A DNA stretch of 11,594 nucleotides from Candidatus Parcubacteria bacterium (lineage in GTDB: Bacteria > Patescibacteriota > Patescibacteriia > JAACEG01). The notes under the pieces were generated by a model. The model searched no databases. It was given only the letters and a program-made list of their open reading frames with translations, and was not told the origin of the DNA. The DNA is taken from NCBI GenBank assembly GCA_023135505.1, contig JAGLTA010000033.1, positions 1 through 11,594 of the forward strand, read 5' to 3'. Shown here in pieces: positions 1 to 8,465 of the stretch (the first letter of the stretch is position 1; every line of letters begins with the position of its first letter). The position numbers and the translations under genes were made by a program.

Positions 1-1158
1 CCTGTCAAGCAGAGGGCCTGAAACTCGGCGCTGGTATTTTATTATTTCTGTCGGAGAGCAGACGCATTCTTTATCCGGGTCTGTCGCGTAGCCGCAAGGG
101 CATGGATTTTGCGCCGCTGCCAGAATAAATTTAGCAGGAAAATCCAAACTTCCTGACGCCCGCGAAACCGTAACAACCCCGTCTTCAAGAGGCTGGCGCA
201 AACTTTCTAAAACTTGCCTGTTAAATTCTGGAAATTCGTCTAAAAAAAGTACCCCGCGGTGCGCCATACTGATCTCACCAGGCTTTGGCCATGTTCCGCC
301 GCCGATTAAAGCCGCGCTGGATGCTGTGTGATGCGGGCTTCTAAACGGACGGACGCTTATTAAAGGGTTGCTGTTCGGCAGTTTTCCAGAGACGCTATAA
401 ATTTTGGTCACTTCTAATTTTTCATCAAGAGCCATCTCTGGAAGGATTGACGGCAACGTCCGCGAAAGCAGGGTTTTTCCAGAGCCGGGAGGACCTGCCA
501 TTAAAATATTATGAGCGCCCGCGGCAGTTATCTCCAGCGCGCGCTTCGCATATTCCTGTCCGCGGATATTTGCCATATCATAAGCGTAATTTTCGCTCGC
601 TGTTAAGTCTTCAAGTTCTTTTTGAAACGGGGCGATTTCGCTTATATCGCTTAAGTGTTCAATCAGTTCAATTAAATTCGCAACAGGAATAATTTTTATA
701 TCTTTAATCAGGCACGCTTCAACAGCGTTTGCTTTCGGCAGATAGAGCGTGTCAAATCCGATATTTTTGCACATTAAAGCGATAGAAAGCGCGCCGTTTA
801 CTCCGCGCAAAGATCCGTCCAGCGAAAGTTCGCCGATAAAAATTGATCTTTTCAGATCAATTTTGTTTTTAAAATTTATTTTAGACGCAAGCAGAACGCT
901 GATTGCTATCGGCAGATCATACGCCGGACCGGCTTTTTTAATATCCGCTGGGGCTAAATTTACTGTCACTCTTGTCTGCGGAAAAGGCAGATGGCTGTTT
1001 TTAACCGCGGCGCGCACCCGTTCGCGCGATTCCTGAACCGCGGCGTCAGGCAAGCCAACGACAGTAAAACTGCCAAGCCCTCCTGCGATGTCAGCTTCTA
1101 CTTCTATCGGCTCGCAGTCCAATCCGATAACCGCTGCTGAAAAAATTTTTGAAGACAT
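1..1158 (-). CDS. comM: ComM/YifB-type Mg-chelatase-like AAA+ ATPase (3' end beyond window)
   Basis: Only the first 386 codons are present; the frame is open to the left edge, and relatives are about 500 residues. The N-terminal ChlI-like (S5 domain 2 fold) domain spans roughly residues 20-140 and includes GELSLDG at 109-115. The ATPase domain follows: Walker A GPPGSGKT at 222-229, the family segment RPFRSPHHT soon after, Walker B VLFLDE at 303-308, NPCPCG at 351-356, and SGPLLDR at the edge. Cys353, 355, 365 and 367 could form a metal site, as in many relatives. In naturally transformable bacteria ComM is a cytoplasmic hexameric helicase that drives branch migration of incoming single-stranded DNA; that role here is inferred from the family. 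The ATG at 1158 gives the expected N-terminus (SSKIFSAAVIGL). It has no Shine-Dalgarno sequence and is served by the promoter at 1195-1223. The gene is the most GC-rich in the window. Confidence 0.95.
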   Translation of the reverse strand, partial: MSSKIFSAAVIGLDCEPIEVEADIAGGLGSFTVVGLPDAAVQESRERVRAAVKNSHLPFPQTRVTVNLAPADIKKAGPAYDLPIAISVLLASKINFKNKIDLKRSIFIGELSLDGSLRGVNGALSIALMCKNIGFDTLYLPKANAVEACLIKDIKIIPVANLIELIEHLSDISEIAPFQKELEDLTASENYAYDMANIRGQEYAKRALEITAAGAHNILMAGPPGSGKTLLSRTLPSILPEMALDEKLEVTKIYSVSGKLPNSNPLISVRPFRSPHHTASSAALIGGGTWPKPGEISMAHRGVLFLDEFPEFNRQVLESLRQPLEDGVVTVSRASGSLDFPAKFILAAAQNPCPCGYATDPDKECVCSPTEIIKYQRRVSGPLLDR

Positions 1159-1194
1159 AAAGAATTTTTAAGTATCAAAACTTGATTTATCTGA

Positions 1195-1223
1195 ATTTTA
1201 CCAATAAACGCGCTTAAAGTCAA
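1195..1223 (-). promoter_or_regulatory. promoter of comM
   Basis: Reading the minus strand, the -35 box is TTGACT (1223-1218), the spacer is 17 bp, and the -10 box is TAAAAT (1200-1195) preceded by TGG, an extended -10. The predicted transcript start is near 1188, giving an mRNA leader of about 30 nt before the ATG at 1158. The same arrangement recurs at other promoters in this window, which raises confidence. Confidence 0.75.
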
Positions 1224-1242
1224 TCTTAAAATTTTTTAAATT

Positions 1243-1273
1243 AAAAAGCGGTGTTTATAGGCAACCGCTTTTT
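1243..1273 (-). terminator. Rho-independent terminator after ppsA
   Basis: The arms AAAAAGCGGT (1243-1252) and ACCGCTTTTT (1264-1273) form a 10-bp stem with an 11-nt loop. A run of Ts follows on either strand, so it could work in both directions. It lies 34 bp past the ppsA stop and just upstream of the comM promoter, which separates the two minus-strand transcripts. Confidence 0.8.
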
Positions 1274-1306
1274 TATTAGAAGTTCTGTGAAATAAATTTT
1301 TAAAAA

Positions 1307-3712
1307 TTATCTTTTTATCTTTTTTTCCAATTTTAAAATTTCGCAAGTTGTTTTAATTACTGAATCAGTGTTTAGCGACAAACTGTCAATTCCGCATTTG
1401 ACTAAAAAGTCGGCGAAATCAAGAAAATCGGACGGCGCCTGCCCGCAGATGCCGATTTTCCTTTTCGCTTTTTTCGCTTTTTCAATCGCTGTTTTGATTG
1501 CCGTTTTTACGGCCGCGTTTCTTTCGTCGTAAATATGGCTCACTATTTGCGAGTCTCTGTCAACGCCTAAAGTCAATTGTGTCAAGTCGTTTGATCCGAT
1601 TGAAAATCCGTCAAAAAGTTTCGCGAATTCTTCCAGCAAGATTACATTTGACGGCAATTCGCACATCATATAAATTTCAAAATCGTTTTTTTTCTGCTTC
1701 AATCCGTTTTTTTTCATAATCCCGATCACTTTTTTCGCCTCTTCAACAGTGCGGCAAAAAGGAATCATCACTTTGATATTTTTTAATCCGATAAGATTGC
1801 GGACCCTTTTTATCGCTTGGCACTCAAGTTCAAAAGCTGGTTTGTAATCTTTACTGTAATATCGCGATGCGCCTCGCCATCCGATCATCGGATTTTCTTC
1901 TTCTGGCTCAAACAAGCGGCCTCCTATTAAATTAAAATATTCATTGGATTTGAAATCCGATAGCCGAACAATCACATCTTTTGGATGAAATGCTGCCGCT
2001 ATAATAGAGATTCCCTCTGACAGTTTATTGATGAAAAATTGTTTTTTATTTTTATATCCAGCGGTAATCTGCTCAATCTGTTTTATTTCGCTTGCGGAAA
2101 ACTCCTTGTCTTTTTTTAGTTTGTCATAATTTATCAAAGCAAGAGGATGAATTTTGATATAACTGTTGATAATAAACTCTTCGCGCGCCAAGCCGACACC
2201 GTCATTCGGAATAAACGATCTGGCAAACGCAGTTTCAGGATTTCCAAGATTCAGCATTATTTTAGTTTTCGGTTTTTTCATTTTTGCTAAATTATGGCGG
2301 ACAATTTTGAATTTCAAGATCCCGTTATAAATATACCCTTTTTCTCCTTGTGCGCAAGAGACCGTTATCGGCTGACCGCTTTTTAAAATTTTTGTCGCGT
2401 CGCCCGCTCCAACCACACACGGTATTCCAAGTTCTCGCGAGACAATGGCGGCGTGGCAAGTTCGTCCGCCGTTATCTGCTACTATGGCTGACGCCATTTT
2501 CATAATTGGCACCCAGTCCGGGTCGGTCATTTTAGTGACTAAAATTTGTCCTTTTTTGAATTTTTTTATTTCGCTTGTATTCAGAATAATATTTGTTTTT
2601 CCTGTTCCGATTTTAGATCCGACAGACGCTCCGACCGCGATCGGTTTTTTATTTTCTAAAAGCTTGAATTCTTCCAGCATATTCGTGTCTTTTTGCGATT
2701 GCACCGTTTCTGGGCGCGCTTGCACAACATATAATCTGTTTGTCTTCCCGTCTTTTGCCCATTCAATATCCATCGGTTTTTTGTAGTGCTTTTCAATCTG
2801 AACAGCCCAGCGCGCCAAATTTAAAATTTCCAAGTCCGTGATGCTGAATTTTTTTCTGTCGCTCTCTGAAACCTGAATGTCTTTTACAGGGCTGTTCGGA
2901 TTGCTAGTATAGACCATTTTAATATTTTTGTTGCCCATAGATTTTGACAAAATAGCCGGAAATCCTTTTTTTAATGTCGGCTTAAAAACATAAAATTCGT
3001 CCGGTGTCACTTTGCCCTGCACGATATTTTCTCCAAGCCCATAGATTGAATTTATTAAAACAGAGTTTTTAAATCCAGTTTCCGTGTCAATTGAGAACAT
3101 TACGCCAGAAGACGACAGATCCGAGCGAACCATTTTTTGCACGCCGATTGACAGCCCGACTTTAAAATGATCAAATTTTTTTGTCTGTCGATACACAATC
3201 GCGCGGTTAGTAAATAGTGAAGCAAAGCATTCCTTGCAGGAAGCGAGCAGTTTTTGCTCACCTTTAATATTTAAAAATGTCTCCTGCTGTCCGGCAAAAG
3301 ACGCGTCCGCTAAATCTTCGGCTGTTGCCGAACTTCTCACAGCCACATCGGTTAGTTTCGCGCCGTAATTTCTGCTTAATTTTTTATACGCTTTGATTAT
3401 TTCTTTTTCCAAATTTTTCGGCAAATCTGAATTAAGTATTAGTTCCCTGACTTTATGCCCGCGATAATAAAGATTGTCAATATCTTTAATATTCAAGTCT
3501 CTTAAAATAATTTTAATTCTGTCTTGAATGCCTGCTTGTTCTAAAAAATAATGATAAGCGTCGGCTGTAATCGCGAAGCCGTTCGGAACATTAATTCCTT
3601 TTTTAACAAGCTTGCTGAACATTTCGCCAAGAGAGGCGTTTTTTCCGCCGACTATCGGCACATTGCTGATTTTAATATCTTTAAACCAGACAATAAAAGG
3701 ATTTTTTTTCAT
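1307..3712 (-). CDS. ppsA: phosphoenolpyruvate synthase (pyruvate, water dikinase)
   Basis: The 801-residue cytoplasmic enzyme makes phosphoenolpyruvate, AMP and phosphate from pyruvate, ATP and water, the entry step of gluconeogenesis; in some reduced lineages the enzyme may run toward ATP formation. The length is close to the E. coli enzyme. The N-terminal ATP-grasp part (about 1-335) contains VGGKNASLGEM and VAVRSSATAEDL (123-134). The swivelling phosphohistidine domain has GGRTCHAAIVSRELGIPCVVG with catalytic His420. The C-terminal PEP/pyruvate TIM barrel includes GVGLAREEFIIN (505-516), GSNDLTQLTLGVDRD (706-720) and the acid/base Cys756 in GICGQAPSD. No key residue is missing. The start lies 18 bp after the stop of the restriction-modification gene, with no promoter or Shine-Dalgarno sequence visible between them, so co-transcription is likely. 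A terminator follows the TAA stop. Confidence 0.97.
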   Translation of the reverse strand: MKKNPFIVWFKDIKISNVPIVGGKNASLGEMFSKLVKKGINVPNGFAITADAYHYFLEQAGIQDRIKIILRDLNIKDIDNLYYRGHKVRELILNSDLPKNLEKEIIKAYKKLSRNYGAKLTDVAVRSSATAEDLADASFAGQQETFLNIKGEQKLLASCKECFASLFTNRAIVYRQTKKFDHFKVGLSIGVQKMVRSDLSSSGVMFSIDTETGFKNSVLINSIYGLGENIVQGKVTPDEFYVFKPTLKKGFPAILSKSMGNKNIKMVYTSNPNSPVKDIQVSESDRKKFSITDLEILNLARWAVQIEKHYKKPMDIEWAKDGKTNRLYVVQARPETVQSQKDTNMLEEFKLLENKKPIAVGASVGSKIGTGKTNIILNTSEIKKFKKGQILVTKMTDPDWVPIMKMASAIVADNGGRTCHAAIVSRELGIPCVVGAGDATKILKSGQPITVSCAQGEKGYIYNGILKFKIVRHNLAKMKKPKTKIMLNLGNPETAFARSFIPNDGVGLAREEFIINSYIKIHPLALINYDKLKKDKEFSASEIKQIEQITAGYKNKKQFFINKLSEGISIIAAAFHPKDVIVRLSDFKSNEYFNLIGGRLFEPEEENPMIGWRGASRYYSKDYKPAFELECQAIKRVRNLIGLKNIKVMIPFCRTVEEAKKVIGIMKKNGLKQKKNDFEIYMMCELPSNVILLEEFAKLFDGFSIGSNDLTQLTLGVDRDSQIVSHIYDERNAAVKTAIKTAIEKAKKAKRKIGICGQAPSDFLDFADFLVKCGIDSLSLNTDSVIKTTCEILKLEKKIKR

Positions 3713-3730
3713 AGTTTTTTTAAAATAAAT

Positions 3731-6700
3731 TTATAAATACTTTTTTAAGACTTCATTTTTTAAATTTGGTATTTTTTGCAACTGTTTTTCTAATTCAGAA
3801 ATTTGATCTTCAATTTTTAAAATTTGCGTGACAATTTTTTTTTGTTCAGAGATTGGCGGGAGCGAAATTTTAAAATTTTCTAATTGAGGAACGGTTAATT
3901 GAGGAGTTGTAGCTCCAAATTGATTTAAATTTAATTTTCTTATCGCGTATTCTAAATATTTAATCATTGCTAATTCTTCTTTTGGAATTAAAACAAGAAG
4001 TCTTATGATTGGATAAAATGAATTGTTTCTTGCTTTTGTATACCCTATTGTGCCTCTAGCAGAAATTGTTATACAAGGTTTATCTACTTTTATTATATTC
4101 GTATATCCATACAAACCTTCATTTTGAGAAGAATTTGAATAAATAGGAATCGTAAATTCTTTAGTTTTTGTTAGTGAAAATTTATTTTTAGGAAGATCTC
4201 CGCCAGCAAATAATTCCTTTGCTATTTTACCCAAATTTTGTTTTTTATATGTTTTTGATTTTTCAATAATCTCATCAATTTTACTATTTAATCTATTAAC
4301 TCTTTTTTTGTTTTTTTCTTCTTTTTTCTCTATCTTCTTAATTTCACTCACGATTTTTTCTTGAATATTTTTCGGTGGAAGCGGGATTTTAAAAGGTGAT
4401 AATGTCATTCTTGTTATCTGAGGTTGAGCGGTTCCTGTTATTGTTGAGCCTAAATCACTATTTTTTAGAATATGAAGTAAATATTTTTTAATCACATTAT
4501 TTTTAGGACGAACAATCATAGCATTTCCAGTAATCCAAGATTTTGGTTCTGTAAAATTAACATTTCCACATGTGGCCCCTCTGCATGTAATTGCTATTTC
4601 CGAATCCTCATGGTTGTATTTATCATAAAACCCAATGACACCATTAGCGCCAAAAACTTTATATTTACCTTGCTGTTTTATTTCTTGAGATGTAATTGTT
4701 TTTGGCTGATACAATTCACTAATTTCGCCCAAACTTACCATTCCCCACCTACTCTTAATTTTTAAAGTTTTTTTTAGAAATAAAGAAATTGTTTTTTCAA
4801 AATTAACTCTATCAAACGACATCATATTAATTAAATCAATGCGAAAAACATTTTTATCTAAAGACTCGTCAATTTTTCTTTCAAAATTTCCACTAAAAGC
4901 ATCTAAAATATATGTGCTTGCCTTTTGCGGATTATTAAAATTTTCCGGATCAAAAAGTTTTGTGCATTCATCAATTGTTTTTCCTCGTTGAATTGGATGA
5001 GCGCCTTCTTTTCCTCTACGATTACTAAACTCATAACCCAAAAATGCCTTTTCTTCATTTTTTTTGCCAGATTTTACAACCACAACTTTTTGCGGATACG
5101 ATAATATAAAATATAAAAGTTTTTCAGCTTCAATTTTAATAATCTTTTTTTGTAATCCTTCTTTATCTTTCGCTTTTATTTTTTTCTTATACTCTATATA
5201 AATTTCGTGATTTTGAATATTTTTATTCGGCTTATTTTGAGTTAAAGAAATATAATCTTTAAAATTTATATCTTTCCACACAAAATTTACATATTTTGAA
5301 AAAATATTTTCAATTCCATTTACCGTAACATCTTGAAAATTTTGAAAAAACTTTTTAATTGAATTTTCAATATTTTGACAATCATTATCACTTCGTCGAC
5401 GCAAAAACAGAATAATCGTATTGGTTCCAGTCGCCATAAAAGTGTTTGATCCAAGTTCCGTAATAGAGATAATTTCAAAATATTTCAATAAAATTTCCCT
5501 TGCCTTTGTATAAATTCCTGTATTGCTTAAAATACTAGAAGGTAAAATTATTCCGGCAATTCCGTCTGCTTTTAATAATTGTGTTGTTCTCTCAATAAAA
5601 AGAACTTCTATCTCTTTGCTATCATCTGTAAAATAATCATAAAGAGCAAAACTTTCTTTAGGATTTTTATTTTTTATATCTCCTTTAAAATGTTGCACGG
5701 AATAAGGAGGATTTGAAATTAAAAAATCAAATTGCGGTTTTTTAGTGTTTTCCTTAAGAAGTCCACGATAATTTTTTGATTCAGTAAAATTATCAAGTCC
5801 GTCTCCATAAATTATTTGAGCAAGGCCATCTCCATAAAAATAACATCCTACTTTTGCCACCTTTACCAATCTGTAGTCTTTTTCAATTCCATAAATATAT
5901 TTTGACGCCCAATCGAATTGATTGTCTTTCCAGTTTTTTAATTTTTTCTTAGAGTAATCATGCAAATTTTCACCTCCTGTACTGTCAATAATTTTTTGCA
6001 TCTCTTCCATTGATTCGGTTAAAAAATGCCCGCTACCTGCGGCATAATCTATAATTGATGGTAAAATATCATCCTGTTTATCCTTTTTTAATTTTGTTTC
6101 CATAACCTTTTTCAAGGGAAGCGATTTAATAATAAAGCGCGCTATTGGCGGAGGAGTAAAAAATTGACCTGCTTTTTGCTTTAATCCAGTAGTAAGCAAT
6201 CTTTCAAAAAAATTGCTTAAATGTTGTTGCTGACGCGGATAACGAATCTTATATTTTGATAAAAGTTGCACGATTTCTTTAAGAACTTTAGCATTATCTT
6301 CAAATGTCTCATCATCAAGCACCTCTTTTATCGCAAACACATTATTAAACATAAGCCATTCTTTCATCTTTTTTTCAATTTCTTCTTCGCTTAAACTTTC
6401 TTTAAAATCATTTTTGTTTATTCCAATAATTTCTTTTTTTAAAAATTCAAGCATTCCATCTTTGTATAGATTTATTAATCGTACTTGAAAACGAACATCA
6501 TTATCCCTGTTTTCTTTCCACTGAAAATCAAGTTCATCCGTGTCTCGTTTTTTTTCATCAAAAATTTTTGCCAAAAACAGATTAAAAATTTTATTAAAAG
6601 CATTTGGCGCGTCAGAAACGCAATGCTTACGTAAAATAGATTCAAAATTATTAAAAATAGACTCACTGTCTTCTTTCGTAAATATTTCAAGATCTTTTTT

Positions 6701-7339
6701 TATAAACGCTTTATTTTCAAAATGATATGCGCTAACCCAATCTTCAAAAATCCCATTTTGATTGCTAATTTTATTCCAACGTTTATAAAAATCTTTTACA
6801 TTTCCAGCGCCTTTATAATGTTCCTCGATTTTTACTATTTCATTTTTATAATTTATGCTTTTTCCGTCAAATTCAGATGTGTAAAGCATTAAATATTCTG
6901 CTTTTGTATCTTGTTGAAAATAAGTGAAAAGTTGCCCGCCGCCTTTTTGTAATTTTTTAAATGCTTTATCAAATTCTTGTCCCCATGTTTTGCATTCAAT
7001 CATTAAATAAGCTCGTTTGTTTTTCTTTACTAAAATATCCAATCTTCCGCTTGTGCCGTGTCCCGTTGGATAAATTTTTTCCAAAGTAATGTCTTCAGGT
7101 TTATATCCTTTTTCAAGCAAGCGATTCACGCACTCAAAAACAACCCAATTCTCTTCTTGAGAAAAATTCTGGGTTGTTTTGTTTTCTAATTTAATTTTAT
7201 TTCCAAAATTAAACTGCTTTTTTTCAATATCAATTTCAATACAATAATTTTCAGCGATTTTATAATTTTTATAAAAAATATCGCTTGTGTTTTCTTTTGG
7301 AATAAAACCTAATTTTTGGATTAAATTTTTTTTAAGCAT
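3731..7339 (-). CDS. single-chain restriction-modification-specificity enzyme (type IIG/IIB-like, AloI-type layout)
   Basis: One 1202-residue chain appears to hold all three activities. Residues about 60-160 form a PD-(D/E)XK nuclease domain, with Asp101 in SGRLDILV and Glu115-Cys-Lys117 in LMIECKT. Residues about 240-390 resemble the helical N-terminus of HsdM. The N6-adenine methylase follows: QFFTPPPIARFI (392-403), SAM-binding motif DYAAGSGHFL (431-440), catalytic NPPY (543-546) and GIILPSSIL. FLGYEFSNRRGKEG (767-780) is also methylase-like. Two HsdS-type target recognition domains end the chain (about 863-990 and 1031-1162). Each closes with the G-x-x-x-P-Q-(I/L)...PLPP/SLPP signature and a Lys/Glu-rich coiled coil. 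No SF2 translocase is present, so this is not a classical type I enzyme. In AloI-type relatives, two such domains read a bipartite site and one protein methylates and cuts. The target sequence cannot be read from the DNA. The gene is much more AT-rich than comM, which is consistent with transfer. No immunity or controller gene adjoins it. Confidence 0.92.
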   Translation of the reverse strand: MLKKNLIQKLGFIPKENTSDIFYKNYKIAENYCIEIDIEKKQFNFGNKIKLENKTTQNFSQEENWVVFECVNRLLEKGYKPEDITLEKIYPTGHGTSGRLDILVKKNKRAYLMIECKTWGQEFDKAFKKLQKGGGQLFTYFQQDTKAEYLMLYTSEFDGKSINYKNEIVKIEEHYKGAGNVKDFYKRWNKISNQNGIFEDWVSAYHFENKAFIKKDLEIFTKEDSESIFNNFESILRKHCVSDAPNAFNKIFNLFLAKIFDEKKRDTDELDFQWKENRDNDVRFQVRLINLYKDGMLEFLKKEIIGINKNDFKESLSEEEIEKKMKEWLMFNNVFAIKEVLDDETFEDNAKVLKEIVQLLSKYKIRYPRQQQHLSNFFERLLTTGLKQKAGQFFTPPPIARFIIKSLPLKKVMETKLKKDKQDDILPSIIDYAAGSGHFLTESMEEMQKIIDSTGGENLHDYSKKKLKNWKDNQFDWASKYIYGIEKDYRLVKVAKVGCYFYGDGLAQIIYGDGLDNFTESKNYRGLLKENTKKPQFDFLISNPPYSVQHFKGDIKNKNPKESFALYDYFTDDSKEIEVLFIERTTQLLKADGIAGIILPSSILSNTGIYTKAREILLKYFEIISITELGSNTFMATGTNTIILFLRRRSDNDCQNIENSIKKFFQNFQDVTVNGIENIFSKYVNFVWKDINFKDYISLTQNKPNKNIQNHEIYIEYKKKIKAKDKEGLQKKIIKIEAEKLLYFILSYPQKVVVVKSGKKNEEKAFLGYEFSNRRGKEGAHPIQRGKTIDECTKLFDPENFNNPQKASTYILDAFSGNFERKIDESLDKNVFRIDLINMMSFDRVNFEKTISLFLKKTLKIKSRWGMVSLGEISELYQPKTITSQEIKQQGKYKVFGANGVIGFYDKYNHEDSEIAITCRGATCGNVNFTEPKSWITGNAMIVRPKNNVIKKYLLHILKNSDLGSTITGTAQPQITRMTLSPFKIPLPPKNIQEKIVSEIKKIEKKEEKNKKRVNRLNSKIDEIIEKSKTYKKQNLGKIAKELFAGGDLPKNKFSLTKTKEFTIPIYSNSSQNEGLYGYTNIIKVDKPCITISARGTIGYTKARNNSFYPIIRLLVLIPKEELAMIKYLEYAIRKLNLNQFGATTPQLTVPQLENFKISLPPISEQKKIVTQILKIEDQISELEKQLQKIPNLKNEVLKKYL

Positions 7340-7362
7340 AAAATTTAAGATAATTCTTTGCT

Positions 7363-7376
7363 CAAATAATTATTTG
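7363..7376. promoter_or_regulatory. perfect palindrome at the RM transcript start (possible operator)
   Basis: CAAATAATTATTTG is a perfect 14-bp palindrome between the RM -10 box and the RM start codon. The predicted transcription start (about 7371) falls inside it, a common place for a repressor site. It is made mostly of A and T, so chance is a real alternative. Confidence 0.35.
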
Positions 7377-7377
7377 T

Positions 7378-7406
7378 ATTTTACCATATTTATAAATTTT
7401 TGCCAA
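7378..7406 (-). promoter_or_regulatory. promoter of the RM-ppsA transcript
   Basis: On the minus strand the -35 box is TTGGCA (7406-7401), the spacer is 17 bp, and the -10 box is TAAAAT (7383-7378) preceded by TGG. The expected transcript start is near 7371, with a leader of about 32 nt before the ATG at 7339. It lies just past the terminator of the antiporter gene. Confidence 0.75.
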
Positions 7407-7412
7407 AACAAC

Positions 7413-7452
7413 AAAAAAATCGCTATAATATAGCCTATATAACGATTTTTTT
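7413..7452 (-). terminator. Rho-independent terminator after the CaCA antiporter gene
   Basis: Read on the minus strand, the arms pair over 15 bp: seven A-T pairs, ATCG-type pairs, then five more including one G-T wobble, closing a 10-nt loop (7428-7437). A seven-T run ends the structure. It starts 22 bp after the antiporter stop and sits directly before the RM promoter. The plus-strand version has one mismatch, so it probably acts mainly on the minus strand. Confidence 0.75.
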
Positions 7453-7473
7453 TTATTGCATTTTTAAAAAAAT

Positions 7474-8439
7474 TTAAAACAGGTTAAATAATTTTGCTAT
7501 AAATAGAATATAGATCCCGACAAACATTGCGCCTTCGTAATTGTGTATTTTTCGCGACAGCCCGGAGAAGAAATATAGCAGCGTCGCGGCAAAAAGAAAG
7601 GGGATGGCGGTATAATAGACTTCGCTTGAAACTGGAAGCGGCTTAATCATTCCAGCAATTCCGATAATTAAAGATCCGTTAAACAGGTTTGACCCGAAGA
7701 CATTGCCAAGCGCCATATCCCCATTATTTTTTCTTGCCGCTTGAATTGAAACCGCTAATTCAGGAAGCGATGTTCCAATAGCGATCGCAGACAGGGCTAT
7801 AACCGATGTTCCGATTCCCAATATTTCAGACAAGCTTATAACCGACCTAATAGTGAATTCGGCGCCGATATAAAGAAAAAAAGCGCTGAAAATTAAAGTT
7901 AAAAATAAATTTAGGTTAAATTTACGCGAAGTAATTTTTTCTTTCATTTCCTCCACTTTTTTTTCAATACTTTCGCCGACTGTGTCGCTCCTGCTTTTGT
8001 AAAGATAGTAAAAATAAACAAAATAAAAAAGCAAAGCGATAAAACTTTCAACCCTGTTAATTTCTCTGTCCCAGCCGATCATTAAAATCAGCGCGAAAGT
8101 CCCAGCCGCCAAAAGAGGCAAATCCAAATTGATAATGTCTCTATGAATTTCAATTTTTTTTGCTACAATGGCGGTAATTCCTATAACTAGAAGGATGTTG
8201 GCAATATTTGATCCAATTATATTCCCGACAACAATCTCTTCCGAGTTATGAAAAATAGAAATTAGACAAGTAATCAGTTCTGGCAAAGATGTGCCGAAAG
8301 CGACAATCGTAACTCCGATAATAAAAGGAGAGATACCGAAAATAAGCCCTATTTTTTCGCTGGCTTCGGTAAAAAAATCAGACGATTTTACAAGTATCGC
8401 CAGACTTAAAAACAGGACTAAAATCCAAAATAAAAGCAT
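7474..8439 (-). CDS. calcium/sodium antiporter, CaCA family (YrbG-like)
   Basis: The 321-residue inner-membrane protein has the internal duplication typical of cation/Ca2+ exchangers. The first alpha repeat contains GTSLPE (49-54) and GNIIGSNIAN (72-81). The second contains GTSLPE (222-227) and GNVFGSNLFN (245-254). Each half has about five hydrophobic segments, and a charged loop at about 148-174 separates the halves. The conserved acidic residues Glu54 and Glu227 are the expected ion ligands. Family members exchange Ca2+ or another cation for Na+, K+ or H+; the ion used here cannot be told from the sequence. The length is normal. The start at 8439 is supported by the strong promoter 25 bp upstream. 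It has no Shine-Dalgarno sequence. The gene follows prfB on the same strand but has its own promoter and terminator. Confidence 0.95.
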   Translation of the reverse strand: MLLFWILVLFLSLAILVKSSDFFTEASEKIGLIFGISPFIIGVTIVAFGTSLPELITCLISIFHNSEEIVVGNIIGSNIANILLVIGITAIVAKKIEIHRDIINLDLPLLAAGTFALILMIGWDREINRVESFIALLFYFVYFYYLYKSRSDTVGESIEKKVEEMKEKITSRKFNLNLFLTLIFSAFFLYIGAEFTIRSVISLSEILGIGTSVIALSAIAIGTSLPELAVSIQAARKNNGDMALGNVFGSNLFNGSLIIGIAGMIKPLPVSSEVYYTAIPFLFAATLLYFFSGLSRKIHNYEGAMFVGIYILFIAKLFNLF

Positions 8440-8449
8440 ATTTAAAATT

Positions 8450-8465
8450 ATTATTTTAAAATAAT
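8450..8465. promoter_or_regulatory. perfect palindrome overlapping the antiporter -10 box and start site
   Basis: ATTATTTTAAAATAAT is a perfect 16-bp palindrome. It overlaps the end of the -10 box (8464-8469) and covers the predicted transcript start near 8457. The position suits an operator, but the sequence contains only A and T and may be chance. Confidence 0.3.

Noticed and set aside
447..692. Plus-strand 81-codon open frame
   Set aside because: It lies fully inside the comM coding sequence on the other strand, and its translation resembles no protein.
749..1036. Plus-strand 95-codon open frame
   Set aside because: It is antisense to the conserved ChlI-like domain of comM, has no promoter, and its translation resembles no protein.
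2445..2786. Plus-strand 113-codon open frame
   Set aside because: It is antisense to the phosphohistidine domain and its upstream part in ppsA, and ppsA is unambiguous here.
3713..3790. Possible separate promoter for ppsA
   Set aside because: No -35/-10 pair with 16-18 bp spacing is seen, only A/T runs.
6475..6690. Minus-strand 71-codon open frame within the RM gene
   Set aside because: It is a shifted frame of the RM gene, which continues through without a break.
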